From assembly GCA_905234275.1 (NCBI GenBank), contig CAJOHD010000001.1, forward strand, positions 124,001 to 188,000: a stretch of DNA of 64,000 bases, read 5' to 3'. Below, in pieces: positions 42,644 to 51,660 of this stretch (its first letter is position 1; every line of letters starts with the position of its first letter). Source of the stretch: an uncultured Bacteroidales bacterium. Its GTDB lineage: Bacteria > Bacteroidota > Bacteroidia > Bacteroidales > F082. Below the pieces are notes generated by a model. It was not told the origin of the DNA. It ran no database searches and was given only the letters and a program-made list of their open reading frames with translations. The position numbers and the translations under genes are program-made.

Positions 42644-45231
42644 AAAAACTATTCATCATATACGTCCTGTGTGTCTTATGTGTCCTATGTGCATGTTCTA
42701 GCAAAAACAGCAATGTGCAGTCTCTCAATCAAGGCTGGAATCTCACTACTGACACGCTATCGATCAATTTGCAGGTCAATCTTCCTTCCGAGGCTCATGC
42801 CGATCTCTATGCCGCTGGCCTCATCCCGCATCCTTACGGCGAAGGCGACGAAGAGCAACAACTGCAATGGATTCCGCAGCACATCTGGGATTATTCATTG
42901 AAATTTGATGTTGATAATAAAATTTGGAATCAAGATAATATTGACTTGATTTTCAATGGCTTGGACACATACGCCGACGTTTGGCTCAATGATATCAAGA
43001 TTCTGCACTCTGATAACCAGTTCATTCGTTATGAAAAAGATGTGAAAAATCTTTTGAAAAAACGCGATAATGAGCTGAAAGTGCGTTTCTATCCTTTTGA
43101 TGCTCAACGAGATAGCCTTATTGAGACTTATCGTCTTCGTTTTCCTGAGAAATATGCCGTGATGCGCAAAGCCGCCTATCAAAATGGTTGGGACTGGGCG
43201 CCAAGATACCTGAATATCGGTATTTGGAAAGATGTGGAGCTTCATGGATGGAGCGGTTTCAAGGTTGAGAATGTTTCGATTCTTACCGAAAATCTTAATG
43301 GCAACAATGCGGAAATGTCAGCAAATATTTGGGTTTCCACTGACGGATTGCATGATCTTCGTATAGTTGTGTCGAATGCCGACGCTCAACTTTGCGAGCA
43401 AACTGTTCCAGTGAATGGAAGTTGGCGCATAAAGATTCCGTTTGAACTCAAAAATGCCAACATTTGGTGGCCCAATGAGACGGGTGAGCAAAACATGACG
43501 GATTTTGTGGTTGATATTTATGAAAATGACAAACTCGTTGATTCTCATAAGGTTAAGACCGGCATTCGAAAAATTGAGCTCATCGAGGAACCCGACAGCA
43601 TCGGAAGTGCCTTGTATTTCAAGGTGAACGGCAAGAAAGTCTACATCAAAGGCGCCAACTACGTTCCAGAGGAGATGATTGAGACGTGGATGTCGAGAGA
43701 AAAGACTGTCAAACTGTTGGCGGAATGTGTGCCTGCTCATTTCAATATGCTTCGTGTGTGGGGCGGCGGCATCTATCCACCTGATTATTTCTTCGATATT
43801 TGCGACAGCCTCGGCATCATGGTGTGGCAGGATTTCATGTTTGCAGGAACGACATACCCGTATTCTGATGAGTTTTTGAACAATGTCCGTAAAGAGGCGA
43901 TTCAGCAAGTTGTTCATTATCAAAACCATCCGTCGCTGGCGATATGGTGCGGCAACAACGAGGTGAGTGAGGGCTACGTCAACTGGGGCTGGCAGAAATC
44001 GATGGGCTGGAGCGACGACGACTATGCTGAGATGAAGCACGGCATGGACACTTTGTTTGTGGATATTTTTACGGAAGTCGTTGATACATACGATGGTACG
44101 CGCGACTACTGGCCGTCGTCGCCGAAAAACGGATGGGGCAAAGTAGTCAGTCTCACCGAAGGCGATGTGCACTATTGGGGTGTCTGGTGGGGTGAGCTGC
44201 CATACGAGGCATATCTCGAGAAAGTCGGGCGTTTCAACAGTGAATTCGGCTACCAGGCATATCCGAACATCGAGACGAAACACCAGAAACACCCGCGAGG
44301 TGAGGAGTTGATTCAGAAACACATAGACCGCTACGTGCACGATGATGAAGCCGTCATTTCGAGCGAAGTCGAGAAATCCTCTGCTGACGTAAACAATCAA
44401 TTGATTTCGTTAAACGAAGATTTCTCCACTCCGTTACACTCCGGTCGAAATGACGAGTGGGCCCGTAACGTTTACTATAGCCAATTATCCCAATCCTACG
44501 GTGTCGGTCTCGCCATCGAAGCCCAGCGAGCGGCGAAGCCGCGAAGCTGGGGCTCCCTCTACTGGCAACTGAATGATGCTTGGCCCGTAATATCTTGGTC
44601 GTCAATCGATTATGCAGGCAACAAAAAGATTCTGCACGAGAAACTCAAGGAATTGTATGCCCCTATATTAATAGGTGTGCTCCCGACAACCGACGACAAC
44701 TTCACTGTTTACGCCGTCAGCGATCTCTATCGTGAGATAAATGCCGATTTGATTTTGAAAGTTAAAGATTTCGATGATAATCTTCTGAAATCTTATTCCG
44801 AAAATGTTCAAATTCCAGAAAACGGCTGCTTACATCTGCCTCTCGATGTGAATGAATTTGTTAAGGAATTCGACAAAACAGCGATTTATTTGAAATTGCA
44901 ACTTCTTGATAATCAAGATAATTCAGTGTATGCCGAGAGAATCCAATATCTCGCTTATCCAAAGGATTTGAAACTGCAACACATTGATATACAGCCAGTT
45001 GTCGAGGTAAACAAACTTGGCTATGGCGCCATCACATTCAACTCTCCGACATTGGTGAAAGACGTTTATCTGGAGTTCGCCGATAACTACAAAATATCTG
45101 AGCTCTCAGACAATTTCTTCGACATCGAGCCTAATAAGCCTAAATATGTGACGTTTAGAATTGAGCTTGACAAAAATGGAAAACCTATAATACCAACAAT
45201 TAAGATATTGACACTCAATAATTTACAATAG
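42640..45231 (+). CDS. Lipoprotein beta-mannosidase-like GH2 enzyme carrying a translated repeat insertion
   Basis: 863 residues. A lipobox (LCVLCAC) suggests an envelope lipoprotein. GH2 architecture: N-terminal jelly roll (about 30-200, with NGWDWAPRYLNIG), beta-sandwich, TIM barrel (about 300-680) and C-terminal beta domains. RVWGGGIYPPDYFFDICD is typical of beta-mannosidases. Acid/base Glu is in WCGNNEVSEG (about 441), the nucleophile Glu in NSEFGYQ (about 535). Residues about 572-605 (AVISSEVEKSSADVNN... to ...LHSGRND) are the translation of repeat family 1 (44353-44454), lodged in the barrel between HDDE and EWARNVYYSQ. Expected substrate: beta-1,4-mannosides. It is in the cutC operon. 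Confidence 0.9.
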   Translation: MKKLFIIYVLCVLCVLCACSSKNSNVQSLNQGWNLTTDTLSINLQVNLPSEAHADLYAAGLIPHPYGEGDEEQQLQWIPQHIWDYSLKFDVDNKIWNQDNIDLIFNGLDTYADVWLNDIKILHSDNQFIRYEKDVKNLLKKRDNELKVRFYPFDAQRDSLIETYRLRFPEKYAVMRKAAYQNGWDWAPRYLNIGIWKDVELHGWSGFKVENVSILTENLNGNNAEMSANIWVSTDGLHDLRIVVSNADAQLCEQTVPVNGSWRIKIPFELKNANIWWPNETGEQNMTDFVVDIYENDKLVDSHKVKTGIRKIELIEEPDSIGSALYFKVNGKKVYIKGANYVPEEMIETWMSREKTVKLLAECVPAHFNMLRVWGGGIYPPDYFFDICDSLGIMVWQDFMFAGTTYPYSDEFLNNVRKEAIQQVVHYQNHPSLAIWCGNNEVSEGYVNWGWQKSMGWSDDDYAEMKHGMDTLFVDIFTEVVDTYDGTRDYWPSSPKNGWGKVVSLTEGDVHYWGVWWGELPYEAYLEKVGRFNSEFGYQAYPNIETKHQKHPRGEELIQKHIDRYVHDDEAVISSEVEKSSADVNNQLISLNEDFSTPLHSGRNDEWARNVYYSQLSQSYGVGLAIEAQRAAKPRSWGSLYWQLNDAWPVISWSSIDYAGNKKILHEKLKELYAPILIGVLPTTDDNFTVYAVSDLYREINADLILKVKDFDDNLLKSYSENVQIPENGCLHLPLDVNEFVKEFDKTAIYLKLQLLDNQDNSVYAERIQYLAYPKDLKLQHIDIQPVVEVNKLGYGAITFNSPTLVKDVYLEFADNYKISELSDNFFDIEPNKPKYVTFRIELDKNGKPIIPTIKILTLNNLQ
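44353..44454. repeat. Dispersed palindromic repeat family 1, copy inside the beta-mannosidase gene
   Basis: Arms GTCATTTCGAGCGAAGTCGA and inverted ...CACTCCGGTCGAAATGAC. The copy is 102 nt, exactly 34 codons, and keeps the frame. The spacer is unrelated to that of the mutS2 copy. Confidence 0.92.
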
Positions 45232-45233
45232 CA

Positions 45234-46676
45234 ATGCTGTTTCAGTCGATAGAGTTCCTGATATTTCTGCCGATAGTGTTCCTGCTCTATTGGTTCGTTT
45301 TCAAACGCTTGAAATATCAAAATTTGCTTGTGCTCGTCGCAAGCTACATCTTCTATGGCTGGTGGGACTGGCGCTTCCTGATTCTTATAGCAATCACAAG
45401 CGGTTTCAGCTATTTGAGTGGCATTCTTATTGAAAAATTCGAATCAAATCCAAAGAAAACAAAGTGGATTAGCGCAAGTAATATAATTCTTAACTTGTTG
45501 ATACTCTGCGTGTTTAAGTATTTCAATTTTTTTGTGGGGAGTTTTGTGCAGCTGTTCAATGCTTTCGGGATACACCTCGACTGGGCGTCGGCTTCTATAA
45601 TCCTGCCTGTCGGAATCAGCTTTTATACATTCCAGGCGCTGAGCTACACCATCGACGTTTACCGAAAAAAGATTGAGCCAACCCGCGCAGCCATTGCCTT
45701 TTTCGCTTACATCAGCTTCTTTCCGCAGCTGGTGGCTGGTCCCATCGAACGCTCCACAAATCTTCTTCCGCAGTTTCAAAAAGAGCGTACTTTCACTTAC
45801 GAAAACGGTGCCGACGGCCTTCGCCAGATGTTGTGGGGATTCTTCAAAAAGATAGTAATTGCTGATCAATGCGCGAAATATGTCGATGTGGTGTTTGCCG
45901 ACTACGCCTCCCAAAACGGAAGCACTCTGCTGCTCGCCGTGTTCCTCTTTTCAATACAGATTTACGCCGATTTCTCGGGATATTCCGACATCGCTATCGG
46001 TACTGCTAAGTTGTTCGGTATCAAGCTGATGCGCAACTTCAACAATCCTTATTTCAGTCGCGACATTGCCGAATTCTGGCGCCGCTGGCATATCTCACTC
46101 ACTACATGGTTCCGCGATTATGTCTACATCCCGCTTGGAGGCAGCCGTGTGTCGAAAGCTAAAATTGTCCGTAACACGTTCATAATCTTTCTGTTAAGCG
46201 GATTATGGCATGGCGCTAACTGGACTTTCATCGTCTGGGGCGCATATCACGCCATACTCTTTCTTCCACTGATTTTACTCGGTAAAAACAGAAAATATAT
46301 CACCAATATCGCTGAAAATCAATGGTTTCCAAATTTGAAAGAGTTGCTCCGAATGCTCCTTACATTCATTTTGGTGGCCTTAGGCTGGATCTTCTTCCGC
46401 TCGGCGACGATAAGCGAGGCGTTCGCTTTCATCCAAAATATCTTTAATCCAACTGTAACAGACTCTGTCTTGCTCGTTAAAGGATTGAATATCAATATTT
46501 TGCTAATTTTTATCTTGATAATGGCGCTGTTCGAATGGTTCAACCGCAACCGCGAATTTGGATTCGAGATTTCAAAGTTGAATATAGTTGTGCGGCACGT
46601 TCTTTATTGGGCTTCGCTATTTGCTATCATATTCTATATCGCTGAAAATGAATCGTTTATATATTTTCAATTTTAA
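45234..46676 (+). CDS. MBOAT family membrane O-acyltransferase (AlgI-like)
   Basis: 480 residues, about ten to eleven membrane helices. The MBOAT signature is present: SFYTFQALSYTIDVYRKK, FPQLVAGPIERSTNLLPQF, FWRRWHISLTTWFRDYVYIP and the catalytic His in LWHGANWTFIVWG. AlgI-like proteins pass acetyl groups through the inner membrane for O-acetylation of exported polysaccharides. The next gene encodes a GDSF/DTHWS protein, the usual periplasmic partner. The gene starts 3 nt after the mannosidase. Confidence 0.92.
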   Translation: MLFQSIEFLIFLPIVFLLYWFVFKRLKYQNLLVLVASYIFYGWWDWRFLILIAITSGFSYLSGILIEKFESNPKKTKWISASNIILNLLILCVFKYFNFFVGSFVQLFNAFGIHLDWASASIILPVGISFYTFQALSYTIDVYRKKIEPTRAAIAFFAYISFFPQLVAGPIERSTNLLPQFQKERTFTYENGADGLRQMLWGFFKKIVIADQCAKYVDVVFADYASQNGSTLLLAVFLFSIQIYADFSGYSDIAIGTAKLFGIKLMRNFNNPYFSRDIAEFWRRWHISLTTWFRDYVYIPLGGSRVSKAKIVRNTFIIFLLSGLWHGANWTFIVWGAYHAILFLPLILLGKNRKYITNIAENQWFPNLKELLRMLLTFILVALGWIFFRSATISEAFAFIQNIFNPTVTDSVLLVKGLNINILLIFILIMALFEWFNRNREFGFEISKLNIVVRHVLYWASLFAIIFYIAENESFIYFQF

Positions 46677-46679
46677 AAA

Positions 46680-47693
46680 ATGAAGAGATTTTTAAAGAAA
46701 TTGTCGGTCTTTTGCATCCCGCTGCTGCTTCTGGTGGCTTGGTATGTCTATGTCGTGGCAAACATGACCGGCGACCTCGGAAATCTCGGAATGATTCCTT
46801 TCGGCAATTATGAAGTCGGCGAAACTCCTTATTTTACTGACTATTACGACGCTTTCTCACTTGAAGAAGCCCAAGATGCGGAAATAGTTGTGATTGGCGA
46901 TTCCTTTACAAAGAAAAATATCAATAGTTATGTCAATTATCTCGGTCACGCTCTTGGCAAAAAAATTTGTCATCTCTATATCGATGATAATAAAATTAAC
47001 CCTTGCGTAGCTACTAATCAATTGATTGACAATGATTTGCTTCCAAATTGCAAAATTTTGGTTCTCGAATCTGTCGAACGGCATGCTATCTGGCGTCTGC
47101 GTGACTGTTTTAATGGTGGAAATCTCGTTTTTGTTGAAAAAAGTGATGATGCCCCAAAGCGATTTGATATATCTAAGTATTTTAGCCTTAATAGATTAAG
47201 TTCTTTTGTAAAATTGAATTTGAATATTGACAACCCTGTCGGGAAATTGAAGCTCGATGGCGATTATTTTACAAATAAATACTCCGACAAGCTGTATTTC
47301 TACACCTCATTGAACGATGGCGGCGGTGACTTGTGGTATAAGAATTATGACGAGTCGGCTTTCGCAAAAGCTAAATCTAACCTGTTGAAACTCAGGGAGA
47401 AAGCAGTTGAAAAAGGCATTGATTTTTACTTCGTGATGGCAGCCGACAAATTCGACATGTATTACGATAATATTGTTGACAGCCCATATCCCCAAAATCC
47501 CACATCATCCTATTTCTCAGACATGGATACCATGTGGTATCTCTCTGGTAAACAAATACTTACGCCAGCCTTGAGAGATGGCGTAAAAGATATTTATCTG
47601 GTAAACGACACGCATTGGTCGCGCATAGCCGCCGAGATTGTGGGGCGGCATCTGGCTCGTTTAATCGAGCTTCAGCACTGCCAAGAACGCTGA
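46680..47693 (+). CDS. SGNH/AlgX-J-like periplasmic O-acetyltransferase partner
   Basis: 337 residues. One N-terminal membrane anchor (about 10-28), then a periplasmic domain with [11 protein letters not shown] (nucleophile Ser in GDSF) and, near the end, [15 protein letters not shown], carrying the Asp-x-His pair of the SGNH/DHHW fold used by AlgJ and AlgX. It follows the MBOAT gene by 4 nt, as AlgI partners usually do. Its last 33 nt overlap the 3' end of lepA, which converges from the other strand. Confidence 0.82.
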   Translation: MKRFLKKLSVFCIPLLLLVAWYVYVVANMTGDLGNLGMIPFGNYEVGETPYFTDYYDAFSLEEAQDAEIVVIGDSFTKKNINSYVNYLGHALGKKICHLYIDDNKINPCVATNQLIDNDLLPNCKILVLESVERHAIWRLRDCFNGGNLVFVEKSDDAPKRFDISKYFSLNRLSSFVKLNLNIDNPVGKLKLDGDYFTNKYSDKLYFYTSLNDGGGDLWYKNYDESAFAKAKSNLLKLREKAVEKGIDFYFVMAADKFDMYYDNIVDSPYPQNPTSSYFSDMDTMWYLSGKQILTPALRDGVKDIYLVNDTHWSRIAAEIVGRHLARLIELQHCQER

Positions 47694-49448
47694 TTGTGGC
47701 ACTTCCACATTTCCGATTTGGCGCATACGTTTCTTTCCTTCCTTCTGTTTTTCAAGGAGTTTGCGCTTACGCGAGATGTCGCCGCCGTAACATTTTGCGG
47801 TGACGTCCTTACGAACCTGGCGCACGGTCTCACGGGCGATGATTTTAGCTCCGATAGCAGCCTGAATAGCGATGTCGAACTGCTGTCTTGGAATCAACTC
47901 CTTGAGTTTCTCGCACATGCGGCGGCCGAAAGAGTAGGCGTGGTCGACGAAAATCAAGGTTGACAAGGCATCGACGGTATCGCCGTTGAGCATGATGTCC
48001 AACTTCACCAGCTTCGATGGCTTGTAGCCGCAGATATGATAGTCGAAAGAGGCGTAACCTCTTGATATTGATTTCAGTTTATCGTAGAAGTCGAAGACGA
48101 TTTCGCTCAATGGCATCTCAAAAGTCAATTCCACACGGTCGGTGGTGAGGTAAACCTGATTCTTCAAAATACCACGTCTTTCAATGCAGAGCGTCATAAT
48201 CGAGCCGACGTATTCGTTTTGTGAGATTATCTGCGCCAAAATATACGGCTCGTCTATGTGGTCGAGGCGTGTCGATTCAGGCATTCCGCTCGGGTTATGC
48301 ACGTCGACGACGCTGCCGTCGGTGAGATATGCCTTAAACGAGACGTTAGGCACAGTGGTGATGACGTCCATGTTGAACTCGCGGTCTAAGCGTTCTTGGA
48401 TGATCTCCATGTGGAGCAAACCCAAGAATCCGCAACGAAATCCGAAACCCAATGCTGCTGACGACTCCGGCTCCCAAACCAACGAGGCATCGTTGAGTTG
48501 CAGTTTCTCCAAAGAACTTCTAAGTTCCTCATAATCATCGGCATCGACAGGATAGACGCCAGCGAACACCATAGGCTTCACGTTCTCGAAACCTGCAATA
48601 GGCTTGTCGCAAGGGTTGTCGACAGATGTGATTGTATCGCCGACTTTCACTTCCTTCGAAGTCTTGATACCCGAGATGATATATCCCACGTTGCCTGCCG
48701 AAAGCTCCTTCTTCGGCACTTGTTTCATCTGCAAAACTCCGATCTCATCGGCGTCGTATTCCATGCCGGTGTTGAAGAATTTGACGTTTTCGCCGGTACG
48801 TATTGTACCGTTCATAATCCTGAAATACGCTATGATGCCTCTGAATGAGTTGAACACTGAGTCGAAAATCAGTGCTTGGAGTGGTGCGTTAGGGTCACCT
48901 TTCGGGGCCGGTATGCGCTTGACGATAGCCTCCAAAATCTCCGGAACACCGAAGCCTGTGCGCGCCGAGCAGTGTAAAATATCCTCACGGTCGCAGCCGA
49001 TGAGGTCGACAATCTGGTCTTCCACCTTCTCCGGCTGAGCGCTCTCCATGTCGATCTTATTTAAAATAGGTATCACCTCAAGGTCATGGTCGATGGCCAT
49101 GTAGAGGTTGCTAATCGTCTGAGCCTGAATGCCTTGTGATGCGTCAACAACTAAAAGTGCGCCTTCGCAGGCGGCTATTGAACGTGAAACCTCGTATGAA
49201 AAGTCGACGTGACCGGGAGTATCGATAAGATTCAGGGTGTAAACCTCTCCCTCGTGCTCGTATTTCATCTGTATAGCATGGCTTTTTATAGTGATTCCAC
49301 GCTCGCGCTCGAGGTCCATATCATCCAAAACCTGGTCCACTAACTCCTTCTTTGTCAAAGTGTTAGTAAGCTCGATGAGCCTATCCGCCAAGGTGCTTTT
49401 CCCGTGGTCAATATGAGCGATAATACAGAAATTTCGAATCTTATCCAT
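47661..49448 (-). CDS. lepA: Elongation factor 4 (back-translocating GTPase)
   Basis: 595 residues. G motifs: [48 protein letters not shown]. The LepA-specific C-terminal domain is complete (SIQGYASFDY-type region [31 protein letters not shown] and [17 protein letters not shown]). Length is normal. The 3' end overlaps the preceding plus-strand gene by 33 nt. Confidence 0.98.
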   Translation of the reverse strand: MDKIRNFCIIAHIDHGKSTLADRLIELTNTLTKKELVDQVLDDMDLERERGITIKSHAIQMKYEHEGEVYTLNLIDTPGHVDFSYEVSRSIAACEGALLVVDASQGIQAQTISNLYMAIDHDLEVIPILNKIDMESAQPEKVEDQIVDLIGCDREDILHCSARTGFGVPEILEAIVKRIPAPKGDPNAPLQALIFDSVFNSFRGIIAYFRIMNGTIRTGENVKFFNTGMEYDADEIGVLQMKQVPKKELSAGNVGYIISGIKTSKEVKVGDTITSVDNPCDKPIAGFENVKPMVFAGVYPVDADDYEELRSSLEKLQLNDASLVWEPESSAALGFGFRCGFLGLLHMEIIQERLDREFNMDVITTVPNVSFKAYLTDGSVVDVHNPSGMPESTRLDHIDEPYILAQIISQNEYVGSIMTLCIERRGILKNQVYLTTDRVELTFEMPLSEIVFDFYDKLKSISRGYASFDYHICGYKPSKLVKLDIMLNGDTVDALSTLIFVDHAYSFGRRMCEKLKELIPRQQFDIAIQAAIGAKIIARETVRQVRKDVTAKCYGGDISRKRKLLEKQKEGKKRMRQIGNVEVPQSAFLAVLKLD

Positions 49449-49488
49449 CTTAAAAAACCAATTTACTCCAAGTTAAATATAATTGTTG

Positions 49489-49496
49489 CAAAAATA
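49489..49496 (-). promoter_or_regulatory. Promoter box of lepA
   Basis: TATTTTTG on the minus strand, 40 nt before the lepA ATG at 49448. Confidence 0.55.
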
Positions 49497-49577
49497 CGAA
49501 AAATCTCAATAATCATTGAAAAAAATAAATTTTTAAAATTTTATTGGCAATTGCTTGTTTTATTGAAAAATAGTGTC

Positions 49578-49585
49578 TAACTTTG
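49578..49585 (+). promoter_or_regulatory. Promoter box of gapA
   Basis: TAACTTTG, 45 nt before the gapA ATG at 49631. Confidence 0.58.
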
Positions 49586-49615
49586 CAAAACGATTTACGC
49601 ATAAATTTTTGTTAA

Positions 49616-50656
<1,041 letters not shown>

Positions 50657-50720
50657 TTTAATAGCTTAGTAGCTTAATAGCTTAATAGCTTAATAGTTTA
50701 AAAGTTTACAGTTTACGGTT
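50657..50720. repeat. Word-like tandem repeats after gapA
   Basis: About five copies of the word AGCTTAATA, then AGTTTACAGTTTACGG, between the gapA stop codon and its terminator. Similar GTTTACGGTTTA words recur at 51318 and 55441. Confidence 0.65.
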
Positions 50721-50759
50721 TAAATTAGGGACGAAATTTTTTCGTCCCTAAATTTTTTC
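50721..50759 (+). terminator. Intrinsic terminator of gapA
   Basis: AAATTAGGGACGAAA and its complement around a short T-rich loop, followed by ATTTTTTCT. The hairpin is nearly perfect, and it may also serve the convergent toxin gene. Confidence 0.85.
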
Positions 50760-50771
50760 TTAAAAAGTTTA

Positions 50772-51080
50772 TTATTTCTTTATCAAAGAAGATGGAATAA
50801 TACAATCAACAATGACGTAATCGCCATTTGTATGAAATATAATATTCCATTTTTTGTTGTGTGTGATGAGACGTTTGGCTTTTGGATGATACCGTTTTGC
50901 AACTTGCCATTGTGAATAAGATATGGCATCTGCAAGATATGTTATACTCTCTATTTCGTCAAATAATCGATTTGAATAATTAACCGCCGCTATATAAGTG
51001 CCGACGCTGGCGACATATTCTTGAATGTCCGATATTTGGTCGAATACCCTTTCATGAATCAGTAGTTTATACTTCTTCAT
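50772..51080 (-). CDS. RelE/ParE-family toxin-like protein
   Basis: 102 residues. The start (YKLLIHERVFDQISDIQEYV), a central helix-rich part and the beta strands KRLITHNKKWNIIFHTNGDYVIVDCII fit the RelE/ParE fold, whose members cut ribosome-bound mRNA or poison gyrase. The usual ParE-like motif (A..DL..I..Y) is present in modified form. Its first 14 nt overlap the 3' end of a 48-codon ORF that would be the antitoxin. Which of the two toxin mechanisms applies cannot be read from sequence. Confidence 0.78.
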   Translation of the reverse strand: MKKYKLLIHERVFDQISDIQEYVASVGTYIAAVNYSNRLFDEIESITYLADAISYSQWQVAKRYHPKAKRLITHNKKWNIIFHTNGDYVIVDCIIPSSLIKK

Positions 51081-51213
51081 ATTTGTTTTTCAGCTGCCGG
51101 AAATACTCCTCTTTGAATTGGCTGAACGGCACGCACCCATTCGGCAGCTTTTCGTTTGTCTGACTTGTCTTGTCAAGATTATTGTTGGCTTTTCTGATCG
51201 TAGTTTGTAACAT
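51067..51213 (-). CDS. Small putative antitoxin (48 residues)
   Basis: ATG at 51213, stop at 51067: begins MLQTTIRKANNNLDKTSQT and ends FKEEYFRQLKNKYEEV. It is too short for the ORF listing threshold but has its own TATTTTTG promoter box (51234-51241), and the toxin start lies inside its last codons in another frame. The C-terminal half (SQFKEEYFRQLKNKYEE) is a likely helix that could bind the toxin; there is no obvious DNA-binding domain. Assignment as antitoxin rests on position and size. Confidence 0.62.
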   Translation of the reverse strand: MLQTTIRKANNNLDKTSQTNEKLPNGCVPFSQFKEEYFRQLKNKYEEV

Positions 51214-51233
51214 GTTTATTAGTTTTATTTCTG

Positions 51234-51241
51234 CAAAAATA
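51234..51241 (-). promoter_or_regulatory. Promoter box of the toxin-antitoxin-like pair
   Basis: TATTTTTG on the minus strand, 21 nt before the 48-codon ORF. Confidence 0.55.
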
Positions 51242-51282
51242 CAATTATTATTAATATGTGCAGCCCCTTTTGCAAAATAAAT

Positions 51283-51312
51283 GTAGAGGCGCCATGTACA
51301 TGGCGCCTCTAC
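51283..51312. repeat. Perfect 30-bp palindrome, family 2-like
   Basis: GTAGAGGCGCCATGT followed by its exact complement. It has no loop, and the outer GTAGAG/CTCTAC is shared with the coding palindrome at 63101-63128. No T-run follows, so it is not a standard terminator. Confidence 0.85.
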
Positions 51313-51317
51313 TGCAT

Positions 51318-51358
51318 TTAAACCGTAAACCGTAAACCGTAAACGGTAAACAGTAAAC
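51318..51358. repeat. Word-like tandem repeats
   Basis: Four to five copies of the heptamer-like word CCGTAAA in the form AAACCGTAAACCGTAAACGG, just after the stop of the 84-residue ORF on the minus strand. Confidence 0.6.
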
Positions 51359-51612
51359 TAATCGCGTTTACGTCTCGCCATCGCGTAGCCGGCTCCCAAT
51401 GCTGTGAGCACAAGCAGTCCGCTGCCGAGAGGAGCATTGACGTCTCCTGTGAGACCGTGATCAGTAGGAAGATTGATGAGTGTCACTTCGCGCATCAAAT
51501 CACTCTGTGCCCAGTCGTTGAAGAAAGAGTCGGTTAAACCGAGACCGATCTGAGCCTTTGCTCCGAAGCCCATTGTCAATACCAATGCTATTGCTAATAA
51601 TATCTTTTTCAT
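51358..51612 (-). CDS. Small exported protein with PLGSG-type C-terminal sorting-like tail
   Basis: 84 residues. Signal peptide MKKILLAIALVLTMGFGAKAQ. The mature protein is only about 60 residues. It ends PLGSGLLVLTALGAGYAMAR followed by RKRD: a short Pro-Leu-Gly-Ser-Gly motif, a hydrophobic helix and a basic cluster. This three-part layout is that of C-terminal processing signals such as PEP-CTERM or GlyGly-CTERM, and similar PLGSG tails recur on Bacteroidales surface proteins. No sortase or exosortase is in the window. It lies 44 nt downstream of the T9SS surface protein on the same strand, so the two may form an operon. Confidence 0.72.
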   Translation of the reverse strand: MKKILLAIALVLTMGFGAKAQIGLGLTDSFFNDWAQSDLMREVTLINLPTDHGLTGDVNAPLGSGLLVLTALGAGYAMARRKRD

Positions 51613-51623
51613 AATAAATTCCT

Positions 51624-51660
51624 TTCTATTATCTGTTATCTATTATCTATTATCTATTAT
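51624..51660. repeat. Word-like tandem repeats between the 84-residue and T9SS genes
   Basis: Five imperfect copies of the word TTATCTA / TTATCTG, the complement of the words at 6375-6404. Confidence 0.6.

Noticed and set aside
43318..44400. 360-codon open frame on the minus strand
   Set aside because: Lies antisense to the beta-mannosidase gene, has no family motifs, and part of it is repeat DNA; a codon-bias shadow.
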